DNA of 18,426 nt from Pyrinomonadaceae bacterium. Lineage in GTDB: Bacteria > Acidobacteriota > Blastocatellia > Pyrinomonadales > Pyrinomonadaceae. Positions within the stretch are counted from its first letter, which is position 1, and every line of letters starts with the position of its first letter. The DNA lies in assembly GCA_014379075.1 (NCBI GenBank), contig JACMMN010000281.1, forward strand, positions 1 through 18,426, in the 5' to 3' direction. The position numbers and the translations under genes are program-made. A model generated the notes under the pieces. That model was not told the DNA's origin. It saw only the letters and a program-made list of their open reading frames with translations, and did no database searches. Of the stretch, positions 12,916 to 18,426 are shown piece after piece.

Positions 12916-15660
12916 ATGCCCATTGGTAAAAAAATACGGATCTACGATCTGGCACGTGACCTTAAACAAGATGCAAAGCGCGTGGTCGAAGAACTGCGCC
13001 GCGAGGGTGCAGATGTCAGCGTGCCGTCAAATTCCGTAAGTGTAGAACTCGCGGAGAAGGTTCGACTTCGGTATTTTCCAAAAACCGAAGTGGCTCCGAA
13101 AAGGGCGATCAAGGTGATTAAGGCTTCGAAAAAGGAAGACGTTCCGGCGATCGAAGATGTTCCTGCAGTTGAAGCGGAGGTTTCGCAGCCTGCCGTGGAG
13201 ACTCAGGCGGCGGCGGATTCGGAAATGCCTGAAGTTGTTCGGGAAACTACGGACGATTCCGCGGCCGAAGAAACGGCGGACCAAACTAAATCGGCTCCGC
13301 GCAGCGTTTATAAACTGCAGAAAAAGATCGTAGTCTCGGACGAATCCGAAGACGAATCGGAAGTCGATCGGTTGGCCGCCGACGTGCCGGGCGACGGCAA
13401 TGAGATCGAATTAGAAGCCTCGCCGGGCGACCTGGAACTCGAAGATTCTCCGGTGTCCGAAGTTGCGAAACCTGCGGGAAACCGAATTCTTCGCCCGTCC
13501 GGCACGCAGATCAAACAGCTTACTCTGACACGATCCGCGATCGAGCAGGGCGTCAAGCCGGGCGAACGTGTCGTCAGCGAAGCTCCGACCAAAACCGGAA
13601 AGTTGAATCTGGAAAAAACGGCGGACGGACGAGATGCAAGAGGCCGGCGAACCGACCTGCGCGGAACACCGGGTGAAACGTCAACCCCGCAGATCACTTA
13701 TACGCCTCCTGCCGATAACCGGCGAAGGCCCGGACGTTCAGGCGGAAGAAAAGGAAAAGGCGCCGATAAAGGCGGCAGGTTCAACGACCGTGACGCTGAC
13801 GCACCGCGGCAGCGGACGATCGAGGAAAGGGTCGCCGATCAGGTCGGCAAGAGCGATGGCAACCTAAAGCAGATTCGCTTGACGGAAGGAGCAACGATCC
13901 GCGAATTTGCGGAAGCCCTGGGTATCACGCCGCGCGACATCGTGCAGCTTCTCATTAAGAAAGGCATTTTCGCTACGCTCAATCAGCCGATGGGCGAGAA
14001 AATGGCGACGGAAATGGGTCTCGATTTCGGCTATGAAGTGAGCTTCGTTGCATTCGAAGACATGGTGATCGAGCAGGAATTCGAAGAGCTGATCGCTGCC
14101 GATGCCGATGACGCCGAATTGCCTAGGCCTCCGGTTATCACCGTAATGGGACACGTCGATCACGGTAAGACTTCGCTGCTTGATGCGATCCGTTCCGAAA
14201 ATGTGGCCGAAGGCGAGGCCGGCGGAATTACTCAGCATATTGGAGCTTACAGTGTTTTCGTGCCTAATTCGGATAATCCGAATGAGCCGCGCCGCGTCGT
14301 TTTCCTGGATACACCTGGTCATGAAGCGTTCACCATGATGCGGGCACGAGGAGCAAAGGCGACCGATATCGTTATTCTCGTGGTTGCCGCTGACGACGGC
14401 GTCATGCCGCAAACCATCGAAGCTGTCGAACACTCCAAGGCGGCCGGTGTTCCCATCATTGTCGCGATCAATAAGATAGACAAACCGGGTGCGAATCCCG
14501 AAAAAGTTAAACAGGGATTGGCGGGGCTTGGTTTACAGCCCTTGGATTGGGGCGGTGATATCGAAATGGTGGAGGTTTCCGCCAAGAAACGCGAAGGCCT
14601 CGACACATTGCTGGAAACGGTGCTTCTGCAGGCGGACATTCTAGAATTAAAGGCAAGCCCCACGCGGCGTGCATCCGGCGTTGTTCTTGAAGCCAAGTTG
14701 GATAAAGGCCGAGGAGCCGTGGCAACCGCGCTCGTACAGCAGGGAACGATGAAAGTCGGCGATCCGTTCATTGTCGGACAATTTTACGGAAAGGTAAGAG
14801 CGATGTTCTCCGACACAGGTGCTGCCGTCACCGAGGCTTTCCCGTCGACTCCGGTTGAAATTCTTGGTTTGCAGGGCGTTCCGCATGCGGGCGATACATT
14901 CCAGGTCGTGTCGGATATCGACCGTGCACAGACGATTGCCGGACAGCGTCAAATGCAGGCCCGCCAGGCGGCAATGCTAAAGACCACGAAACGCGGAATA
15001 GAATCTCTCGGTTTGGCCGAGATCAAGGAACTTCTGGTTCTTCTGAAGGCCGACGTTCAGGGTTCTGTCGAAGTTCTGAAGGGAACGCTCGAAAAACTCT
15101 CGACTGAGAAGGTGAAGGTGAGAGTGATCCGTGCCGGTGTTGGTGCTATCGCGGAATCGGACGTGCTGCTCGCATCGGCGACGCAGGCCGACAATTCGTC
15201 AACGGCGGTGGTTATTATCGGATTTAACGTGCGGCCCGAAGCCCGCGTCGGCGACATCGCACGCCACGAAAATGTCGATATACGCCTGCATTCTATCATT
15301 TATAAGGTTGAAGAAGAGATCCGGGCGGCGATGATCGGCATGCTCGACGCTATCGAGAAGGAAGTCATTCTCGGCAAGGCTCTGGTCCAGGAAACATTCA
15401 AAGTCTCCAAGGTCGGCACTATCGCCGGCTGCCGCGTGACCGAGGGCGTTATCAGGCGTCAGGCAAAGGCGAGAATTATCCGTGACGGCGTCGTAGCCTG
15501 GGAAGGCGAAATTTCCGCACTCAAACGCTTCAAAGATGATGCGAACGAAGTCAAACAAGGCTTCGAATGCGGTATCAGCCTTGCTAATTTTAACGATGTG
15601 AAGGTCGATGACGAGATCGAGGCATACATCATCGAAAGAACCGCGGCTACGGAATTGTAG
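12916..15660 (+). CDS. infB: Translation initiation factor IF-2
   Basis: This encodes 914 residues, a long-form IF-2. An IF2_N domain lies at about residues 4-56 (KKIRIYDLARDLKQDAKRVVEEL). A long, low-complexity, charged linker follows (about 60-310, rich in Glu, Ala, Pro, then Arg/Gly). A second IF2_N domain is at about 317-375 (ATIREFAEALGITPRDIVQLLIKKGIF). The GTPase domain has G1 GHVDHGKT (412-419), G2 in GGITQHIGA, G3 DTPGH (465-469), G4 NKID (519-522) and G5 SAK. The C-terminal domains II-IV include the fMet-tRNA-binding end (SKVGTIAGCRVTEGVIRRQAKARIIRDG...). It delivers initiator tRNA to the 30S and promotes subunit joining. There is no recognisable ribosome site before ATG 12916 (the upstream segment is ACTAAAAACTAAAT). 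The stop is 6 nt before rbfA. Confidence 0.97.
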   Translation: MPIGKKIRIYDLARDLKQDAKRVVEELRREGADVSVPSNSVSVELAEKVRLRYFPKTEVAPKRAIKVIKASKKEDVPAIEDVPAVEAEVSQPAVETQAAADSEMPEVVRETTDDSAAEETADQTKSAPRSVYKLQKKIVVSDESEDESEVDRLAADVPGDGNEIELEASPGDLELEDSPVSEVAKPAGNRILRPSGTQIKQLTLTRSAIEQGVKPGERVVSEAPTKTGKLNLEKTADGRDARGRRTDLRGTPGETSTPQITYTPPADNRRRPGRSGGRKGKGADKGGRFNDRDADAPRQRTIEERVADQVGKSDGNLKQIRLTEGATIREFAEALGITPRDIVQLLIKKGIFATLNQPMGEKMATEMGLDFGYEVSFVAFEDMVIEQEFEELIAADADDAELPRPPVITVMGHVDHGKTSLLDAIRSENVAEGEAGGITQHIGAYSVFVPNSDNPNEPRRVVFLDTPGHEAFTMMRARGAKATDIVILVVAADDGVMPQTIEAVEHSKAAGVPIIVAINKIDKPGANPEKVKQGLAGLGLQPLDWGGDIEMVEVSAKKREGLDTLLETVLLQADILELKASPTRRASGVVLEAKLDKGRGAVATALVQQGTMKVGDPFIVGQFYGKVRAMFSDTGAAVTEAFPSTPVEILGLQGVPHAGDTFQVVSDIDRAQTIAGQRQMQARQAAMLKTTKRGIESLGLAEIKELLVLLKADVQGSVEVLKGTLEKLSTEKVKVRVIRAGVGAIAESDVLLASATQADNSSTAVVIIGFNVRPEARVGDIARHENVDIRLHSIIYKVEEEIRAAMIGMLDAIEKEVILGKALVQETFKVSKVGTIAGCRVTEGVIRRQAKARIIRDGVVAWEGEISALKRFKDDANEVKQGFECGISLANFNDVKVDDEIEAYIIERTAATEL

Positions 15661-15666
15661 AGAGAA

Positions 15667-16044
15667 ATGAGACGCCCGGAACGATTAGCAGTAGCACTAA
15701 AGGAAGAGATCGCCGAGGTCGTCGGCTTTGAGCTGGAAGATCCGAGATTGTCATCGGTTACAGTGACAGATGTAACAGTCACCGACGATCTTCGCGACGC
15801 TAAGGTTTTCGTCCTTGTTAACGGCACCGACGACGAGATAAAAAAGATCTTGAAGGCACTGCAGCACGCGGCGATATTTGTCCGGCAGCAGGTCGCGATG
15901 AATTTGAGCATGCGTCATGCGCCGCATCTCTTTTTCGTAAGAGATACTGCGGAAGAAAATGCATCGAAAATTGGAAGCATTCTTCAGGACCTGAAAAGCA
16001 AGGGTGAGTTTGAAGAAAAGGAAGTTGAAAGTCACGACTCCTAA
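15667..16044 (+). CDS. rbfA: 30S ribosome-binding factor RbfA
   Basis: This 125-residue protein is typical of RbfA, a single KH-type domain. The conserved start RRPERLAVALKEEIAEVV, then LEDPRLSSVTVTDVTVTDDLRDAKVFV and the third-helix region LKALQHAAIFVRQQVAMNLSMRHAPHLFFVRD are all present. The tail is short and charged. It binds 16S rRNA near helix 1 during late 30S maturation. The start is 6 nt after the infB stop, with AGAGA just before the ATG (15661-15665), indicating co-translation. It follows infB directly as in most bacteria, but truB is not found next. Confidence 0.95.
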   Translation: MRRPERLAVALKEEIAEVVGFELEDPRLSSVTVTDVTVTDDLRDAKVFVLVNGTDDEIKKILKALQHAAIFVRQQVAMNLSMRHAPHLFFVRDTAEENASKIGSILQDLKSKGEFEEKEVESHDS

Positions 16045-16070
16045 ATCTATAGTTTTAAGTCGATCACGGC

Positions 16071-16098
16071 TTTGGACTTTGGACTTTGGACCTTGGAC
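16071..16098. repeat. Four tandem heptamers before nrnA
   Basis: TTTGGAC occurs three times in tandem (16071-16077, 16078-16084, 16085-16091). CTTGGAC (16092-16098) follows directly. The array ends 8 nt before the nrnA ATG at 16107, in place of a normal ribosome site. The unit is 7 nt, so copy changes would not preserve a reading frame. Confidence 0.8.
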
Positions 16099-16106
16099 TT
16101 GTGGTG

Positions 16107-17063
16107 ATGTTAAGTCAAGTAGTTGAGTTAATTGAAAATAAGCAAAAGTTTGGTATCACAACGCATATCAAACCGGATGGCGACGGCGTAGGTTCGTCGC
16201 TTGGGCTTTGCTGGCTTTTGAATTCCCTGGGAAAGACCGCGGAAGTTATTGTTCGCGGAGAAGTGCCGGTCGCTTATCGCGATCTGCCCGGTGCGGGGAA
16301 CATTCGCGATATCGAGAAGATCGATAACGATTACGATGCGATCTTCGTCATTGAATGTTCAGACCTCGAACGTCCCGGCATCGCCGGCCTCGAAAACGAA
16401 TTCACCGTTAATATCGATCACCACGCAACCAGCGAACATTTCGGCACGATCAATTGGATCGACGCGACCGCATCCGCAGTCGGCGAAATGATCTACAACC
16501 TGTGTAAAGCGATCGGCGGACGCGTTACACGCGAGATCGCCGAATGCGTTTATATGGCTCTCGTAACCGACACCGGGTCATTTCATTTTTCAAATACGAC
16601 CGACAGAACTCTCAAGGTCGCTTCGGAACTCGTTAAAGCCGGGGCGAAACCCGCGGCGATCTCCGAATCCATCTATAACAATTATCCATGGTCGCGGATC
16701 GAGTTGATGCGGCGTGTCGTTGCCACCATCAAACGGGATGACAGCGGCCGCATTGCCTGGATGCGCCAAACTCTGGAAATGAAGGAAAGTTCCAAAGCTG
16801 TTGACGGTGACAATAATGGTTTTGTAAATATTCCGCTCGCCGCCCGTGAGGTTCTTGCGTCGGTTTACATGCGTGAGGTTGGCGATAACGAATATCGCGT
16901 GAGTCTGCGTTCGAAGGGCAATATTAACGTCGCGCGAGTTGCGGAAAGTTTCGGGGGCGGCGGCCATAAAAATGCCGCCGGGCTGCGGATCGAAGGCGAC
17001 TGGGATGCAAAAGAGCGCGAGATCGTCGAAGCGGTACGCAAAGCAGCACTGGATTCTTTTTGA
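16107..17063 (+). CDS. nrnA: DHH/DHHA1 family bifunctional oligoribonuclease and PAP phosphatase
   Basis: This encodes 318 residues from ATG 16107. GTG codons at 16101 and 16104 and TTG at 16086 are possible alternatives but start within or against the heptamer repeat. DHH metal motifs: H20-x3-D24-x-D26 in THIKPDGDGVGS, motif II IECSD (82-86), DHH at 104-106 in NIDHHATS, and D155 in VTDTGSFHFS. The C-terminal DHHA1 domain has the RNA-binding GGGGHKNAAG (283-292). The enzyme removes nucleotides from 2-5-mer RNAs and dephosphorylates 3'-phosphoadenosine 5'-phosphate. At motif II the residue usually Asp is Glu83. It sits 62 nt after rbfA, a pairing common in Firmicutes and others. No obvious ribosome site is visible because of the repeat. 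Confidence 0.9.
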   Translation: MLSQVVELIENKQKFGITTHIKPDGDGVGSSLGLCWLLNSLGKTAEVIVRGEVPVAYRDLPGAGNIRDIEKIDNDYDAIFVIECSDLERPGIAGLENEFTVNIDHHATSEHFGTINWIDATASAVGEMIYNLCKAIGGRVTREIAECVYMALVTDTGSFHFSNTTDRTLKVASELVKAGAKPAAISESIYNNYPWSRIELMRRVVATIKRDDSGRIAWMRQTLEMKESSKAVDGDNNGFVNIPLAAREVLASVYMREVGDNEYRVSLRSKGNINVARVAESFGGGGHKNAAGLRIEGDWDAKEREIVEAVRKAALDSF

Positions 17064-17084
17064 GCAACGGACGGAAACAAATCG

Positions 17085-17140
17085 ATAGCCGCAAAAAGGC
17101 ACAAGCGGCTCAAAAAAGAATCGTGCCTTTTTGCGGCTAT
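17085..17140. repeat. 18-bp perfect inverted repeat between nrnA and cobO
   Basis: The arms at 17085-17102 (ATAGCCGCAAAAAGGCAC) and 17123-17140 are exact reverse complements over 18 nt, with a 20-nt loop. The loop contains GCGGCT (17105-17110), which is also complementary to the AGCCGC of the left arm (17087-17092), so a smaller alternative hairpin can form. A T-rich stretch (TCATCTTTCTT) follows on the + strand. It begins 22 nt after the nrnA stop and ends 29 nt before cobO. Possible roles are terminator, mRNA stabiliser or a REP/MITE-like insert. Confidence 0.8.
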
Positions 17141-17168
17141 TCATCTTTCTTAGATCACGCAATTTGAA

Positions 17169-17750
17169 ATGCCCGAAACTAAGGAAAAACGCTACAAATG
17201 GCGGCGTGAAGGCTACCGCGAAAATACGAAGGGCTTATTGATGGTCAATACCGGCGACGGTAAAGGCAAAACCACGGCGGCCCTCGGTGTCTTAGTGCGC
17301 GCTGCCGGACGTGGAATGAACTGCTGTCTGATCCAGTTCATGAAAGCGAAAAACGATCGCTACGGCGAACACGAATCGCTCGAACAGCTCGGCGTCGAGA
17401 TTCATACCATGGGCGACGGCTTCACTTGGGACACGAAAGATCCGGCACAGGACATAAAAACTTCCGAAGAAACCTGGGCATTATGCGTCGAGAAAATGAG
17501 AAGCGAGGAATACGATCTGCTCGTTTTTGACGAACTAGTCTACGTCCTCGATTACAAATTTCTCGATCTCGAAAAGATCTTATCGGAGATAAAAGCAGTC
17601 CGTGAAAAGCAGCCGAACCTTCACATCATCGCAACCGGACGAAACGCTCCGCCCGCACTCGTCGAAGCCGCCGATCTTGTCACTGAAATGAAAGAGATCA
17701 AGCATCCATTCCACGTTGGAATTTATGCGCAGCAGGGAATCGAGTTTTAG
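17169..17750 (+). CDS. cobO: Cob(I)yrinic acid a,c-diamide adenosyltransferase
   Basis: This 193-residue protein is the expected size for the CobO/BtuR/CobA family. The N-terminal helix segment YKWRREGYRENTKGLLMVNTG precedes the inverted-type P-loop GDGKGKTT (29-36). Then come ALGVLVRAAGRGM, IQFMKAK (55-61), the family-typical GDGFTWDT (82-89), the Walker-B-like LLVFDELVYVLD (117-128) and TGRNAPPALVEAADLVTEM (156-174). The end PFHVGIYAQQGIEF is diagnostic. It transfers the adenosyl group from ATP to cob(I)alamin or its precursors, in de novo synthesis or salvage. No other cobalamin gene is in the window, so salvage of imported corrinoid is possible. The ribosome site is weak. Its stop codon overlaps the first bases of the palindromic repeat downstream. 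Confidence 0.92.
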   Translation: MPETKEKRYKWRREGYRENTKGLLMVNTGDGKGKTTAALGVLVRAAGRGMNCCLIQFMKAKNDRYGEHESLEQLGVEIHTMGDGFTWDTKDPAQDIKTSEETWALCVEKMRSEEYDLLVFDELVYVLDYKFLDLEKILSEIKAVREKQPNLHIIATGRNAPPALVEAADLVTEMKEIKHPFHVGIYAQQGIEF

Positions 17751-17820
17751 TTTGGATTTCCGCCTCAAGGCGGATACTTTGAATTTCGCGGCGGGCTGAG
17801 TAAAGTTGGAACTCCGGACT
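17749..17820. repeat. Palindromic REP-like element, copy 2
   Basis: AGTTTGGATTTCC (17749-17761) pairs with GGAACTCCGGACT (17808-17820) over 12 of 13 positions counting two G-T wobbles. TCCGCC-TCAA-GGCGGA (17759-17774) forms the first inner hairpin. Both the outer arms and this hairpin match copy 1 at 4284-4350, while the centre has diverged. It fills the whole cobO-pgpA gap, overlapping the cobO stop and ending 2 nt before the pgpA ATG. Confidence 0.65.
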
Positions 17821-17822
17821 TT

Positions 17823-18383
17823 ATGAAACAAGAGATCGAACGACGTAAACCGGAAAATTTCAAAGATTATTTTGCACTGTCGGTGACGACATTCGGCGTC
17901 GGGTACCTGCCGTTAATGCCCGGAACTTATGGATCGGCCGTCGGCGTTTTGATATATCTTGGCATTGCGTATGGAGAGGCGGAGGCAATTGCATCCCTAA
18001 CCTCCAACGGGTGGCGACTCGGTCAGATAGATGCTTGGGTTCATGCACTGATGCTGATCGCGTTCCTGCTGTTTTGTCTTTTAGGAGTTTGGGCGGCGAG
18101 CCGGTCGACCGAACTTCTGGGCAATCTCGATCCTTCTCAAGCCGTCGTTGACGAAGTCATCGGGCAGCTCATAGTCTTTCTTTTCGTTCCATTCGGAATC
18201 TCCTGGCCTTTTATTCTTACAGGCTTTTTGCTCTTCCGCCTTTTCGACGTCTGGAAGCCTTATCCTATCGATTCGCTCCAAAACCTTCCTGCCGGGATCG
18301 GCGTTTGCGCCGATGATATTCTTGCCGGTGTTTATGCGGGCATTTGCCTTGCGGTTATTTACGCAGTATATATTTCCTTATGA
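17823..18383 (+). CDS. pgpA: Phosphatidylglycerophosphatase A
   Basis: This 186-residue membrane protein is slightly longer than the common 160-175. All PgpA motifs are present: GYLPLMPGTYGS (27-38), DPSQAVVDEVIGQ (103-115), LFRLFDVWKPYPID (137-150) and GIGVCADDILAG (158-169). Hydrophobic segments lie at about 39-50, 74-93, 114-140 and 166-185. It dephosphorylates phosphatidylglycerophosphate to phosphatidylglycerol at the inner membrane. In the last motif the common Met before xDD is Cys161, and the Glu often seen upstream of it is absent; the DD pair is kept. The ATG sits 2 nt after the palindromic repeat with no clear ribosome site. The stop overlaps the next start (ATGA at 18380-18383), showing translational coupling. 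Confidence 0.9.
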   Translation: MKQEIERRKPENFKDYFALSVTTFGVGYLPLMPGTYGSAVGVLIYLGIAYGEAEAIASLTSNGWRLGQIDAWVHALMLIAFLLFCLLGVWAASRSTELLGNLDPSQAVVDEVIGQLIVFLFVPFGISWPFILTGFLLFRLFDVWKPYPIDSLQNLPAGIGVCADDILAGVYAGICLAVIYAVYISL

Positions 18384-18426
18384 AGCTGCATGTTTTACCG
18401 GGCGATTCGCTGACGGAAAGATTCAA
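18380..18426 (+). CDS. Start of a probable DUF1835-type protein, cut by window edge
   Basis: ATG at 18380 overlaps the pgpA stop by ATGA, and the frame stays open to the right edge. Only MKLHVLPGDSLTERF can be read. The pattern 'LHVLxGDSL' at the very N-terminus resembles the start of DUF1835 proteins, whose function is unknown. With 15 residues this is a suggestion only. Confidence 0.5.
   Translation, partial: MKLHVLPGDSLTERF

Noticed and set aside
1..18426. CRISPR arrays, IS elements, prophage, toxin-antitoxin pairs, tRNA or rRNA genes
   Set aside because: I saw no spaced direct repeats of CRISPR type, no transposase or integrase motifs, no small two-gene toxin-antitoxin layout, and no cloverleaf or rRNA-like sequence.

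Overview
The window looks like chromosomal DNA of an Acidobacteriota, most likely of the Blastocatellia/Pyrinomonadaceae kind. This is inferred from the gene families: a very large Oar-like TonB-type receptor with an N-terminal carboxypeptidase-regulatory domain and glycine-rich loops, an exported LolA-like protein, a stand-alone FecR-domain protein, and a rimP-nusA-infB-rbfA cluster lacking ylxR. I see no phage, IS, CRISPR, tRNA or rRNA. No ribosomal or marker gene is present that would fix the taxon.

Layout. (1) 1-4350 is a cell-envelope block on the + strand: the 3' end of a glycine-rich exported protein, a 1021-residue Oar-like outer-membrane receptor, a clear intrinsic terminator, and a LolA-like exported protein. 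It closes with a palindromic repeat shared with a second locus at 17.75 kb. (2) 4354-7544 is a - strand block: a FecR-domain membrane protein, an intrinsic terminator, then UDP-glucose 6-dehydrogenase and a WbpP/Gne-type sugar-nucleotide 4-epimerase. The last two would make UDP-uronic acid or amino-sugar precursors for surface polysaccharide. (3) 7545-8222 is a roughly 680-bp divergent intergenic region with strong RNA hairpins and a 40-codon unassigned ORF. (4) 8223-10262 holds a XylF-type sugar-binding lipoprotein and a ROK-family sugar kinase. No transporter ATPase or permease is adjacent. (5) 10302-10709 is a small winged-helix-like protein of unknown function. (6) 10718-18426 is a long + strand translation/RNA operon: promoter, leader with a terminator hairpin and a possible antiterminator, then rimP, nusA, infB, rbfA, nrnA, cobO, pgpA and the first 15 codons of a probable DUF1835 protein.

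How the genes work together. RimP, IF-2 and RbfA serve 30S maturation and initiation. NusA controls transcription pausing, termination and antitermination, and NrnA degrades the nanoRNAs left by RNA turnover. CobO (cobalamin adenosylation) and PgpA (phosphatidylglycerol synthesis) are passengers downstream.

The protein-coding content is largely ordinary. The most interesting features are non-coding: the attenuator-like leader of rimP-nusA-infB, an 18-bp perfect inverted repeat between nrnA and cobO, a palindromic repeat family with two copies here, four tandem heptamers before nrnA, and the structured leader of xylF. I did not find a convincing new multi-gene system.
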